NCBI RefSeq assembly: GCF_018334155.1
Contig: NZ_JAGXTP010000001.1
Span: forward strand, 682,001 to 746,000
Direction of reading: 5' to 3'
DNA length: 64,000 nt
Origin: Devosia litorisediminis
GTDB lineage: Bacteria; Pseudomonadota; Alphaproteobacteria; Rhizobiales; Devosiaceae
Below are positions 53,919-63,657 of this stretch, piece after piece (positions within the stretch are counted from its first letter, which is position 1; the number at the start of each line of letters is the position of its first letter). The translations under genes were made by a program, and so were the position numbers. The notes under the pieces are model-generated. The model did no database searches. It was not told the DNA's origin and saw only the letters and a list, made by a program, of their open reading frames with translations.

Positions 53919-54938
53919 CTAGAGGCTTGCGTTGACCTTCTCGGCGACTTCAGCCGGAACCCACTTGGTCCACACGTCCTGCTTGGTGCGCAGGAAGTTT
54001 TCGGCAGTTGCCTCGGCGTCAGCCTGGTTCTCATCACCATACACCAGCAGCTCGCTGATTTCGGCGTTGGTCAGGCCGGTCTTGGAGAAGTACTCGGCAA
54101 TGGCCGGTGCTTCTTCAGGCAGCCAGGCGGCAGCGCCGATGACAGCAGGCGACGATGGATAAGCGGTCTTGCCGGCTGGCTTGTCGCAATCCGCGTCGGT
54201 GTTGCAGGCATAGATGTCCTTGTCGGCGGGACCCATGTCGAGCATCACAGCGTCATACTTGCCCAGGATCGATGTTGGACCCCAGTAGTAGAACAGGATG
54301 GGTTCTTCGCGCGTGAAAGCACGGGCGATCGAGGCATCCAGTGCGCCGCCCGAACCGGGCGAGAACAGGTTCCAGGTGTCTTCCATCTCGTAGGCTTCAA
54401 ACAGGGCCGAGGTCGAGATCTCGCAAGCCCAGCCTGGAGGGCAGGAATAGAGGCGGCCCTTGCTGGGCTCTTCTGGATCCTGGAAAATCTCCGGGTGATC
54501 AACCACGTCCTGCACGGTCACGAGCTCGGGGTGAGCTTCCTGCGTGTAGCCGGGGATGAACCAGCCTTCGACAGTGCCGTCGGTGATGGCCAGGGACAGT
54601 TCAACGACGACGCCGTCTTCCTTGCCCTTGTTCCAAGGCTCTTCCATGGCGCTGGTCCACAGCTCCGGCGCAACAGCCGGGGTGCCGCGAGTCATCATGG
54701 AAGAAGAGGTTGGGACGGTATCGCCAGTGACGATCTCGACGTTACAGCCGAAGCCTTCTTCGAGAATGGTGGCGTGAATGTGGGCCAAGGCAGCCGCGGA
54801 CGGCCAGGTCATCTCGGCGATATCGATCGTGCGATCCGTGTCGCAAGCGACAGCATCCTGAGCAAAAGCAGGCGAAGAAGCGGCAGCCATGAGGGCAACA
54901 GCAATCGCGGCGGCAGCGCCACCGGTTTTCAGCATCAT
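53919..54938 (-). CDS. proX: Glycine betaine/choline-type substrate-binding protein
   Basis: 339 residues from the ATG at 54938, with GGAGAA about 10 bases upstream; ATG 54953 is possible. Signal peptide about 1-26 (ending AFA). The mature protein matches the OpuAC/ProX family: IDIAEMTWPSAAALAHIHAT, PELWTSAMEEPWNKGKEDG and the aromatic-rich WFIPGYTQEAHPEL. Four Cys in the middle suggest disulfides. Periplasmic. First gene of the proXWV cluster. Confidence 0.9.
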   Translation of the reverse strand: MMLKTGGAAAAIAVALMAAASSPAFAQDAVACDTDRTIDIAEMTWPSAAALAHIHATILEEGFGCNVEIVTGDTVPTSSSMMTRGTPAVAPELWTSAMEEPWNKGKEDGVVVELSLAITDGTVEGWFIPGYTQEAHPELVTVQDVVDHPEIFQDPEEPSKGRLYSCPPGWACEISTSALFEAYEMEDTWNLFSPGSGGALDASIARAFTREEPILFYYWGPTSILGKYDAVMLDMGPADKDIYACNTDADCDKPAGKTAYPSSPAVIGAAAWLPEEAPAIAEYFSKTGLTNAEISELLVYGDENQADAEATAENFLRTKQDVWTKWVPAEVAEKVNASL

Positions 54939-55519
54939 GTGGATATTCTCCATGTTATAGGCGTTGCCCAACGATAACGACCCAGTAGATGGGTGTCAAA
55001 TTCGCAGTTACTTTGTATGCTGCTGTAATATCCAAGAAAATTCGGCAATCAGTCTGTTGATTTGCACTGTCTTACGTCTGTGTTGGTGTGATTTTGTCGT
55101 GCTTGCTGATGTATTTGGTCTGAACGGGGATTGCGCGGAAGAAAAAGAATTCTCAAAACTGCCGCAAGGTGCGAAATTCGCCGGAATCCCGGATGATTGC
55201 GGCAGGTTTGTGCTGCGCGATCTGCGACGGGCTAGACTTGGCAGGTGACTTGGCAGGTGACTGGCGGGCATAATGGCGCTCCAAGAGGCGGTGAAGCGTG
55301 TTGCCGATGCATCACATGCCCGCAAAGGCTGCCACATTGTTGCCACGGACTTGCGAGTCGGCGCGAGACTGTGCAAAAAGCCCGCAGTCAATTTGGACCC
55401 GGTGCAACTCCGGGTGGCTCTTCCGGCCGCCAATCCGCCGGACATACCAGTAACTACGCTCACCCCGACAGCGAGCCCGCAACAGGGCTTTGCCGTATAG
55501 AGACGTCTGGACCGTATAT
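54939..55519. other. Upstream region of proX and the SulP gene, 581 bp without a credible gene
   Basis: Contains an AT-richer part (54990-55110), a tandem repeat ACTTGGCAGGTG (about 55236-55260) and a T-arm-like CCCGG-TGCAACT-CCGGG (about 55397-55415), not part of a recognisable tRNA. Open frames here have no family resemblance and unusual codon use. Both divergent promoters should be within it. Confidence 0.45.
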
Positions 55520-57004
55520 ATGACATTTATCGAATCGTTTCGCCGTGACTGGCTTTCCAACATCCGCGGTGATGTGCTGGCCGGCATCGTCGTTGCCCTG
55601 GCACTGATCCCCGAAGCCATCGGCTTTTCTCTTATTGCCGGCGTCGACCCCAAGGTGGGGCTGTATGCCTCGTTCTCGATTGCCATGATCATTTCGATCA
55701 CCGGTGGTCGTCCTGGCATGATCTCGGCGGCTACTGCCGCCACTGCCGTGCTGATGGTCAGCCTGGTGCGTGACCACGGCCTGCAATACCTGCTGGCCGC
55801 CACCATTCTGGCTGGCGTCATCCAGGTGCTGGCCGGCTATGCGCGGGTTGGCTACATCATGCGCTTCGTATCGCGCTCGGTGCTGACCGGCTTCGTGAAC
55901 GCGCTGGCGATCCTGATCTTCATGGCGCAATTGCCCGAGATCGTAGGGATGCCATGGGAGACCTATGCGATGATTGCGCTGGGTCTGGCGATCATCTATC
56001 TGTTCCCGCGCATCAACAAGACCATCCCCTCGCCACTGGTGTGCATCATCGTGCTGACCATTCTGGCGGTGCTGCTCAAGATCGATGTGCGCTCGGTGGG
56101 TGATCTGGGTGAACTGCCCTCGACGCTGCCGACCTTCCTGATCCCCGATGTGCCGTATAATCTCGACACGCTGATGATCATCCTGCCCTATTCGATCGGC
56201 GTCGCCGCCGTCGGTCTGCTGGAAAGCCTGCTGACCGCATCAATCGTTGATCAGATGACCGACACCAAGAGCGACAAGAACCGCGAGTCGGTTGGTCAGG
56301 GCATTGCCAACTTCTTCACCGGCTTCCTTGGCGGCATGGCCGGTTGCGCCATGATCGGCCAGTCGGTGATCAATGTGCGTTCAGGCGGCCGCGGTCGGTT
56401 GTCGACCTTCACGGCCGGTGCGTTCCTGCTGTTCCTGCTCATGGTGCTGGGCGACTGGGTCGGGATCATTCCGATGCCGGCGCTGGTGGCGATCATGATC
56501 ATGGTGTCGATCGGCACGTTCAGCTGGACCTCGCTGAATGATATGCGCAAGCATCCCCGGCGTTCGAGCCTGGTGATGGTGGCCACGGTGGTGACCGTCG
56601 TGGGCACCCATAATCTGGCGCTGGGCGTTGGCGTAGGCGTGCTGCTCTCGGGCATCTTCTTTGCCTGGAAGGTCTCACAGATCTTCCGCGTGTCGTCGCA
56701 ACTGACCGCTGATGGTCGCGAACGTGACTATGTGATCGAAGGCCAGGTGTTTTTCGCCTCGGCCGAGGATTTCCTCGACGCGATGGACTTCAAGGAAGAT
56801 CTGGACCGCGTGCGGATCGATGTCACCAAGGCCCATATCTGGGATCTGACAGGCGTCAATGCCGTTGACACTGCCGTGCTCAAGTTCCGCCGTGAAGGCG
56901 TGGAAGTGGAACTGGTCGGCATGAACGATGCCAGCGCCACGATCATGGACAATCTGGCCCAGCATGATGAGCCAAACGCCATGGAAAAGGTGCTGGGCCA
57001 CTAG
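55520..57004 (+). CDS. SulP-family anion transporter with STAS domain
   Basis: 494 residues from the ATG at 55520. Eleven or so membrane segments; the N-terminal SulP block RRDWLSNIRGDVLAGIVVAL, IPEAIGFSLIAGVDPKVGLY and ISITGGRPGMISAATAATAV are clear. A C-terminal STAS domain (about 400-485) follows, with ITGVNAVD-like LTGVNAVDTAVLKFR. Family members carry sulfate, bicarbonate, dicarboxylates or other anions; which is not predictable. No clear Shine-Dalgarno before the ATG. Confidence 0.92.
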   Translation: MTFIESFRRDWLSNIRGDVLAGIVVALALIPEAIGFSLIAGVDPKVGLYASFSIAMIISITGGRPGMISAATAATAVLMVSLVRDHGLQYLLAATILAGVIQVLAGYARVGYIMRFVSRSVLTGFVNALAILIFMAQLPEIVGMPWETYAMIALGLAIIYLFPRINKTIPSPLVCIIVLTILAVLLKIDVRSVGDLGELPSTLPTFLIPDVPYNLDTLMIILPYSIGVAAVGLLESLLTASIVDQMTDTKSDKNRESVGQGIANFFTGFLGGMAGCAMIGQSVINVRSGGRGRLSTFTAGAFLLFLLMVLGDWVGIIPMPALVAIMIMVSIGTFSWTSLNDMRKHPRRSSLVMVATVVTVVGTHNLALGVGVGVLLSGIFFAWKVSQIFRVSSQLTADGRERDYVIEGQVFFASAEDFLDAMDFKEDLDRVRIDVTKAHIWDLTGVNAVDTAVLKFRREGVEVELVGMNDASATIMDNLAQHDEPNAMEKVLGH

Positions 57005-57033
57005 GCCCGCATCTCACCTGTCGCGCCGGTTTC

Positions 57034-57062
57034 GGGTCCCGCTCTGGCGGGGCCCGTTTTAT
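57034..57062 (+). terminator. Terminator of the SulP gene
   Basis: GGGTCCCGC pairs with GCGGGGCCC (one G-U, TCTG loop) and is followed by GTTTTATTT. Confidence 0.88.
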
Positions 57063-58294
57063 TTGGCGGATGCCAGCGTTTCGAGCCGCGCGATAGCGTT
57101 GGCAATGCCGGTTTCGGCGCGGATTCGGGTGCCGAGGGCTGCCGCATTGTGGCGCATGGCTGGTGCGTCCATGGCCTGAAGAGCCGATGCGACATGTTCG
57201 GCGGTCAGACGTTTGCGGTCGAGGGGTGGCGGGCTGACGCCGAGATTGTGGAGGCGGCTGGCCCAGAAGGGTTGATCGCCGAAAAAGGGGCAGATGGTGG
57301 TGGGCTTGCCGGCGCGCAGGGCCGCTGCCGTGGTGCCTGCGCCGCCGTGGTGCATGGTGGCGCTGACATGGGCAAAGAGCCGGTCATGCGGGGCGGCATC
57401 GAGAATGTGGATGTGGTCGGGTGCCGTTGAGGCGCTGAGCGCGCCGCCACCGGTGGCGAGCAGGCCTCGCTTGCCGGCGCGGGCCAGACCGTCGATAATC
57501 GCCTTGGTAAAGCGTTCGGGATCGATGCCGGGCATGCTGCCAAAGCCGACATAGACGGGCGCGTCGCCAGCAGCGAGGAAACGCTGCAGGGCATCGGGCA
57601 TAACCCAGTCGGGCGTATCGAGAAACCAGTAGCCCGAAACCAGCACGTCATCGCCCCAATCGGCAGGCTTGGGCACGACGCGGGGGCTATAGGCATAAAG
57701 GGTGGCATCGGGCCCTTTGTGCGCGGTCTTGGCGGGCAGGCCCAGAACGTCCTGTCGCCATTGGCGCTGCAACTTGCCGAACAGCACATTGGCACTTTTG
57801 GTGGCCAGCAGGTGGCTGGCCCAGTTGAGCGGCCCCAGATTGGCCACCGGAATGAGCGGGCTGGGCCAGGCGGCTGTGGGCGTGAAACCGGGTAGGGGGC
57901 AGGCCAGTACGCAGAGCACGCCGAGCTTTTCGGCCATGTGCGGCGAGGCCATGGATTTGGGATGGTGGATAATCAGATCGGGGCCGAAATCGGCAATCGC
58001 CTGACCTTCAATTTCGAGCACCTGCCTGACCAATGGCCCAACCTGGCGCAGCAGATTGATGCTGCCCGAAATGGCCTTGCCACCCAAGGCCTGCTTGCCG
58101 GCCCTGGAATCAATCAGGGCGAGGAATTCGGCGGGCAACGAAACAAAGGGAATGCCCAGTTCGGCCGCCATGGCGGAAAACTGGTCGGGCGCAACCAGTT
58201 GAACAAGGTGGCCACGCCCCTGCAGCGCCAGCGCCAGGGCGCAATAGGGCTGGACATCACCGCGGCTGCCCAAGGTCTGGATGGTGATACGCAT
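57059..58294 (-). CDS. GT1-family glycosyltransferase (UDP-glucuronosyl/sterol-glucosyltransferase-like)
   Basis: 411 residues from the ATG at 58294 (MRITIQTLGSRGDVQPYCAL). N-terminal acceptor domain and a C-terminal nucleotide-sugar domain with MHHGGAGTTAAALRAGKPTT and CPFFGDQPFWASRL, the GT1 donor-binding block. Soluble, cytoplasmic or peripheral. It probably transfers a sugar to a lipid, sterol or small hydrophobic acceptor; unknown which. It overlaps the end of the SulP terminator. Confidence 0.87.
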   Translation of the reverse strand: MRITIQTLGSRGDVQPYCALALALQGRGHLVQLVAPDQFSAMAAELGIPFVSLPAEFLALIDSRAGKQALGGKAISGSINLLRQVGPLVRQVLEIEGQAIADFGPDLIIHHPKSMASPHMAEKLGVLCVLACPLPGFTPTAAWPSPLIPVANLGPLNWASHLLATKSANVLFGKLQRQWRQDVLGLPAKTAHKGPDATLYAYSPRVVPKPADWGDDVLVSGYWFLDTPDWVMPDALQRFLAAGDAPVYVGFGSMPGIDPERFTKAIIDGLARAGKRGLLATGGGALSASTAPDHIHILDAAPHDRLFAHVSATMHHGGAGTTAAALRAGKPTTICPFFGDQPFWASRLHNLGVSPPPLDRKRLTAEHVASALQAMDAPAMRHNAAALGTRIRAETGIANAIARLETLASAK

Positions 58295-58374
58295 ATTGGC
58301 TCCGTCACATCCGCCGACCTGTCTGTCGGTGGGTGACATATAAGCCCTTGTCGCGCGCTGCCAATGGCCCTGGG

Positions 58375-58803
58375 CTAGCTGGCGATGTACTCGCGCAACT
58401 CGGCTGCCTCGCGCTCGGCCTCTTCGATCTTGTGTTTGACAACGTCGCCAATCGAGATGATGCCGATCAACTGGTCGTTTTCAATCACCGGCATATGACG
58501 GATGCGGCGCTGGGTCATGCGCTCCATGACTTCGGCGATCGGTGTGGCGGCCGTGCAGGTCACCACACCGCGCGTCATGCAGTCCATGATCGGCAGCGCC
58601 ATGGCGTGGGCCGGATTGCCACCCAGACGACGCACGATATCGCGTTCGGAGAGAATGCCGGCAATGGCGCCTGCCGTGCCGGTGATGACCACTGCGCCGA
58701 TATTGTTGGCGTTGAGCAGAGCCACGGCATCGGCCAGGGTGCCGGTCTCAGAAAGGGTATGCACCTGCGCACCCTTGGTTTGAAGGATAGTGTCGACAAG
58801 CAT
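58375..58803 (-). CDS. CBS-domain pair protein
   Basis: 142 residues forming two CBS motifs (about 8-62 and 73-128): LADAVALLNANNIGAVVITG, LSERDIVRRL, TPIAEVMERMTQRRIRHMPV and LIGIISIGDVVKHKIEE. Stand-alone CBS pairs bind adenine nucleotides and regulate partners. Cytoplasmic, target unknown. Confidence 0.93.
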   Translation of the reverse strand: MLVDTILQTKGAQVHTLSETGTLADAVALLNANNIGAVVITGTAGAIAGILSERDIVRRLGGNPAHAMALPIMDCMTRGVVTCTAATPIAEVMERMTQRRIRHMPVIENDQLIGIISIGDVVKHKIEEAEREAAELREYIAS

Positions 58804-58880
58804 CGTTCGGTCCTCCTGTAATCAAAGTCTGGACCTGTGCGCGGCGCGGGGCAATAGGCGCTTGGTCTAAACACCTGACA

Positions 58881-58909
58881 AAAGAAAAGGGCCAGCGCGA
58901 GGCTGGCCC
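58881..58909 (-). terminator. Terminator of the small membrane-protein gene
   Basis: GGGCCAGC/GCTGGCCC stem with TTTTCTTT after it on the minus strand, 28 bp after the stop at 58938. Confidence 0.82.
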
Positions 58910-58937
58910 AGTCGTCAAGGTCGGGAGAAATTGGAGG

Positions 58938-59237
58938 TCAGCCCTCGTTGTGGCCGGGGGACCAGTAGCGCCGCACGGGCTTGCGCGCCGGGGCGTGGGC
59001 CGGGAGGGTGCCGCGCAAGGCAAATCGCGCGACTTCAAACAGCATGGCAAGGACAAGCAAGGTCAGCGGGATCATGAAAACCATGACCTGGGTATCGGGC
59101 TGGGTGGCCAGTGAGGCCGCATTTGCCGGTGAAACGCCAGCCAGAACCGCAGCAAGTGTGCCGCCGGCAATCATGGCCGCCGAGACGATGGCGTAGAGGC
59201 TGAAACTTTTTAGCTTGGGAGACGTAGCTTTTTGCAT
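58938..59237 (-). CDS. Hypothetical two-helix membrane protein
   Basis: 99 residues. A basic start (MQKATSPKLKSFS), hydrophobic segments at about 13-34 and 49-72, and a basic tail (ARKPVRRYW). No family recognised; its own terminator follows, which supports it being a gene. Confidence 0.6.
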   Translation of the reverse strand: MQKATSPKLKSFSLYAIVSAAMIAGGTLAAVLAGVSPANAASLATQPDTQVMVFMIPLTLLVLAMLFEVARFALRGTLPAHAPARKPVRRYWSPGHNEG

Positions 59238-59385
59238 GGGATCAACGTCGTTCCTTGTCTTCGCAGTGGGCCTAATAGGCCATGTGAATGCGGTTCGAGT
59301 TTGTGTCGAATGGGGTCAGGCGCGTACCATTTGAAGGCAGAACTGTGGCAATGCAGGCTGTCGACCCCCACAAGAGGAGGCTTTA

Positions 59386-61073
<1,688 letters not shown>

Positions 61074-61088
61074 CCAACCGGCTAGCCC

Positions 61089-62207
61089 CTATTTGGAGCC
61101 CATGAAACTGAGGAAGCTGGTGGCTGAGCCACCCGCTTCGGCGAACATCTGGGTCAGCTTGGAGGTGGATTCGTAGCTGGCGACAGCGGCCTGATAGAAA
61201 TCATCGCTCCAGCCGGCGGCCTGGCGCTCCTCGACGCTCATTGAGGAGAACATCGAGATGATGTTCTGGCTGAAGGCGGTTGGGTCGCTGGAATTGGCGG
61301 CATTCTGGAACCCGGCCAACAGCGCCGCGCCGCTCTTGTCGCGCAGAATGGAGGCAGCCTCGTCGGTTTCGGCTGTGGTGAACTTGCTGTCGGTGTTCAG
61401 GGCGATGGCGGACAGTGTGCGGCTGGGAAAGCCGGACATGTCGATATAGCTGCCCATTGTGGTTTTGCTGTTGAAGGTGGGCGCCTTGCCCGCCGCGATG
61501 GCATCGGCATAGAGCGCGTCGAGTGACTGCCGCGCGCTGCTGGCGACATCGGCGATGTCCTGCTGCTGCATGGCCTGGCCCGTATTGACCAGCGCCAGAT
61601 AGAGCTGCACCGGATCCTGATCGCCGGTATCGGGCAGGGATTTGGGATCGCTCTGGAGCTGCTTGAGCCCCTCGGTGACGGCGGCGCGACCGGCAATCCA
61701 GTCTGCGCCAGCTTTCTCTTCGGACCCAAGGCTATCGAGATATTGCGCAGCCGCTTTGTACAGCGCGGTGAAATTGCCGGTGACCTGTGCCACGCCGGCC
61801 GGGCCAGACATGGCGTTTTCGAAGCGGCGCTGCATTTCAAGCCCGGCGGCGGCCTGGGCATCTGCATCGAAGCTGTCATCGCTGGCCATGGCGAACAGCT
61901 CGCGCTGGTTTAGGCCCGACAGGTCGATGGCCAGCTTGCCGTCTTCGAGGGGGGAGGTGCGTTCGGCCTCTTCAAGCAGACTGGCCAGCCTGGCGTGGGT
62001 GTCGGCCAGCACGGTGGCGAAGTCCTTGGTCGCCAGGGCGGCCTGGGCGGCGCTAGAGAGGGTTATGGCGGTGGCGGCCTGCTCGGTAACGCTGGGCACT
62101 ACAGACGCGCTGGTGGCTGCCGCGTAGGCGCTGCTGGCCGCATTGGACTGGCTGGTGGCCAGGTTGAGATAGCTGGTGCTGGGATAGGGGGCGCTGATGG
62201 CAACCAT
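61089..62207 (-). CDS. Hypothetical Ala/Ser-rich protein
   Basis: 372 residues from the ATG at 62207 (MVAISAPYPSTSYLNLATSQ). No signal peptide or membrane helix; mostly helical with many Ala, Ser, Gln and Asp. I recognise no domain. The composition recalls flagellar hook/filament-associated proteins of rhizobia, a weak analogy. It converges with aatA. Function not assigned. Confidence 0.65.
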   Translation of the reverse strand: MVAISAPYPSTSYLNLATSQSNAASSAYAAATSASVVPSVTEQAATAITLSSAAQAALATKDFATVLADTHARLASLLEEAERTSPLEDGKLAIDLSGLNQRELFAMASDDSFDADAQAAAGLEMQRRFENAMSGPAGVAQVTGNFTALYKAAAQYLDSLGSEEKAGADWIAGRAAVTEGLKQLQSDPKSLPDTGDQDPVQLYLALVNTGQAMQQQDIADVASSARQSLDALYADAIAAGKAPTFNSKTTMGSYIDMSGFPSRTLSAIALNTDSKFTTAETDEAASILRDKSGAALLAGFQNAANSSDPTAFSQNIISMFSSMSVEERQAAGWSDDFYQAAVASYESTSKLTQMFAEAGGSATSFLSFMGSK

Positions 62208-62347
62208 TCTGGGCTCCTGCAATCGGTATGCGGAACACCATGCAATCCACGTGCCGAAGAAAAGGCAATTGAATCAATTGCCTTTTGACAGCCATCGGCG
62301 CCAGGGCGGCAGAAACTGCCGGTTGGCGGGCAATAATGTCTGGAATG

Positions 62348-62378
62348 AAAAGGCCCCGCCCGAGGGGAGGGCAGGGCC
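62348..62378 (-). terminator. Terminator of candidate small RNA D
   Basis: Minus strand: GGCCCTGCCC pairs with GGGCGGGGCC (10 bp, one G-U, 7-base loop) and TTTTCATT follows. No minus-strand gene ends here. Confidence 0.8.
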
Positions 62379-62490
62379 CGACGGTCATCAGCCGAAGCGT
62401 CTGACCTTGGAGGTGCGGCACCACCACGATTGCCGCAATTCTTGTGGGCTCAATATCGGCTAGCGGGCCTTGCCGCACAAACGCGCAATG
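62348..62490 (-). ncRNA. Candidate small RNA D
   Basis: Minus-strand RNA of about 140 nt inferred from the terminator at 62348-62378 and from the upstream box CTGCCATGCAG (62498-62508) shared with RNAs A and B. It has no CCUCCUCCC motif, only one CACCTCC. It is the last unit of the tandem array. The exact 5' end is unknown. Confidence 0.4.
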
Positions 62491-62497
62491 GGAAGTG

Positions 62498-62508
62498 CTG
62501 CCATGCAG
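62498..62508 (-). promoter_or_regulatory. Upstream box of small RNA D
   Basis: CTGCCATGCAG, the core of the 15-base box that precedes RNAs A (62780-62794) and B (63348-63362). Four-base arms CTGC/GCAG make it a near-palindrome. Confidence 0.4.
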
Positions 62509-62540
62509 ATTGACGGACGGAGCAAGGGGGTGCACGGGAC

Positions 62541-62570
62541 AAAAAAAGGGCCCCAACCGAAGTTGGGGCC
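62541..62570 (-). terminator. Terminator of small RNA A
   Basis: GGCCCCAAC/GTTGGGGCC stem, TTCG tetraloop and seven T on the minus strand: a textbook intrinsic terminator. Confidence 0.92.
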
Positions 62571-62740
62571 AATGATAGGGCCGAAGCCAAATCTGAAGTA
62601 GGGCCCTGCGCAAGGGAGGAGGATATGCGCCGGACCAGTGAACTAAGCTGCGGGAGGAGGATGCAGCTTTCGTTCGTGTCGCCTAAACGCGGGTCCGAGG
62701 GAGGAGGATACGGAGCGGCGTCGCCAGCGACAGGTACACA
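62541..62740 (-). ncRNA. Cuckoo/CcsR-type small RNA A (three CCUCCUCCC motifs)
   Basis: Minus-strand RNA of about 200 nt. Three CCTCCTCCC motifs (62707-62699, 62660-62652, 62622-62614) each sit in a hairpin loop: TCCG/CGGA (62694-62714), AAGCTGC/GCAGCTT (62645-62669, perfect 7 bp) and GCGCA/TGCGC (62608-62630). It ends in the terminator at 62541-62570 (9-bp stem, TTCG loop, seven T). Loop-presented CCUCCUCCC, an anti-Shine-Dalgarno-like sequence, defines the cuckoo/CcsR RNAs of alphaproteobacteria. The 5' end is approximate. Confidence 0.8.
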
Positions 62741-62779
62741 TATAGATTTTGACCGACTGGTCAGCAATGCATAGGTCAG

Positions 62780-62794
62780 CATGTCTGCCATGCA
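62780..62794 (-). promoter_or_regulatory. Shared upstream box of small RNA A
   Basis: CATGTCTGCCATGCA (plus-strand reading), identical to the sequence at 63348-63362 before RNA B. Conservation outside the transcribed part suggests promoter or regulator binding. Confidence 0.5.
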
Positions 62795-62830
62795 TTCTGC
62801 ACAGCGACATGTTGTCAATCGCCGGGCGGC

Positions 62831-62998
62831 CTAGAACACGGCCAGATATTTGAGCAGCGAGATAATGCCGATCACGATCACCACGATCTGCAGGATCTGC
62901 CGCAGGCGAGCCTCGATAGGCAGGCGCTGGACGAGCCAGAGAATAAGAACGATCACCAGGAAGGTGATCAGAATGCCGACAAGAACAGATGTGCCCAC
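62831..62998 (-). CDS. Small two-helix membrane protein (Thivi_2564-like)
   Basis: 55 residues from a GTG at 62998 (GGAG 7 bases upstream). Two hydrophobic segments (about 4-22 and 35-54) around QRLPIEARLRQ. The layout and sequence recall the Thivi_2564 family of short membrane proteins of unknown role (memory). It lies inside the small-RNA array, between RNAs B and A; in Rhodobacter, CcsR RNAs are also cotranscribed with a small protein, though of another family. Confidence 0.65.
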   Translation of the reverse strand: MGTSVLVGILITFLVIVLILWLVQRLPIEARLRQILQIVVIVIGIISLLKYLAVF

Positions 62999-63113
62999 GA
63001 TAATCTCCAAAGCAGCGCTTGGTGCGCGAGCAGTAACGTGGCTGTGAACGCTTTGGTTGCATGGCGAGGCCGTGCCGGGCGCTGCATGCATTGGGCAATG
63101 CCGGGCGCATGGC

Positions 63114-63141
63114 AAAAAAAAGCCCCGTCCGAAGACGGGGT
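63114..63141 (-). terminator. Terminator of small RNA B
   Basis: ACCCCGTC/GACGGGG-type stem with TTCG loop and eight T on the minus strand. Confidence 0.92.
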
Positions 63142-63300
63142 CGATGATAGGGCCGAAGCCAAATCGAAAGTGGGGCAGAGGCAAGGGAGGAGGATATGCG
63201 CTCTGCCAGTGAACCTTGATCGAGGGAGGAGGATACGATCTCGGTCCGATGTCGCGATACTTGTTCCGAGGGAGGAGGATACGGAACGCGCCTCAGCGAC
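63114..63300 (-). ncRNA. Cuckoo/CcsR-type small RNA B (three CCUCCUCCC motifs)
   Basis: Minus-strand RNA of about 190 nt, clearly homologous to RNA A (shared stretch near 63150-63200). Three motifs at 63278-63270, 63232-63224 and 63193-63185 lie in hairpins GTTCCG/CGGAAC (63263-63287), GATCG/CGATC (63218-63240) and GCAGAG/CTCTGC (63175-63206). The stems differ from those of RNA A but still pair, while the loops are conserved: compensatory change that supports a real RNA. Ends at terminator 63114-63141. Confidence 0.82.
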
Positions 63301-63347
63301 GCCCTCCTTATGAACTCTACCGGATTGGTCGGCAATCCAGTCTGCGT

Positions 63348-63362
63348 CATGTCTGCCATGCA
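63348..63362 (-). promoter_or_regulatory. Shared upstream box of small RNA B
   Basis: CATGTCTGCCATGCA, the same 15 bases as at 62780-62794; flanking bases (TTTTGCACAG against TTCTGCACAG) are also similar. Confidence 0.5.
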
Positions 63363-63380
63363 GTTTTGCACAGGCTGGGC

Positions 63381-63420
63381 AAAAAAATGTGGCCCCGCTC
63401 GAGGGGAGAGCGGAGCCACA
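63381..63420 (-). terminator. Terminator of small RNA C
   Basis: TGTGGC-x-CCGCTC pairs with GAGCGG-x-GCCACA on the minus strand, followed by seven T. Confidence 0.9.
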
Positions 63421-63520
63421 TGTTTGCGGAAACGAATTCCCGCAAGGAGGGAACGCACGGGGCGCAAGGGAGGAGGAGAAGCGCCCGCGGTGCTGGGATC
63501 GATATAGGGGGATGGCGGCT
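63381..63520 (-). ncRNA. Cuckoo-type small RNA C (single CCUCCUCCC motif)
   Basis: Minus-strand RNA of about 140 nt. One CCTCCTCCC (63476-63468) in the loop of a perfect GGGCGC/GCGCCC hairpin (63460-63486), a further GTTCCCTCC, and a terminator at 63381-63420. It lacks the second and third motif hairpins of A and B and their upstream box, so it is a diverged or shortened relative. 5' end not determined. Confidence 0.65.
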
Positions 63521-63657
63521 GCTCAACAATCAGGCAGAGCGTATATTAGCTATGCATTGGCTGCATATTGAATTGGAAAAATCCAACCGAATCAATGCGA
63601 AAGCCCGATTTCCTGTGGCGGATCTTAGGGCGCGCTTTGTAAGCAGTGGCGCGCTTT

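Noticed and set aside
55370..55440. tRNA-like T-arm (CCCGG-TGCAACT-CCGGG) before the SulP gene
   Set aside because: No matching acceptor, anticodon or D arms at tRNA spacing, and the T-loop lacks TTC.
55008..55526. Minus-strand frame of 172 codons upstream of the SulP gene
   Set aside because: Ser/Arg-rich, no family, and it would span the promoter region of two divergent genes; composition is unlike the real genes.
62600..63480. Repeated GGGAGGAGGAT words suggesting a CRISPR or tandem repeat
   Set aside because: Spacing is irregular (about 38 to 47 bp within a unit), repeats are only 11 bp, and each lies in its own hairpin with differing stems. The small-RNA explanation fits better.
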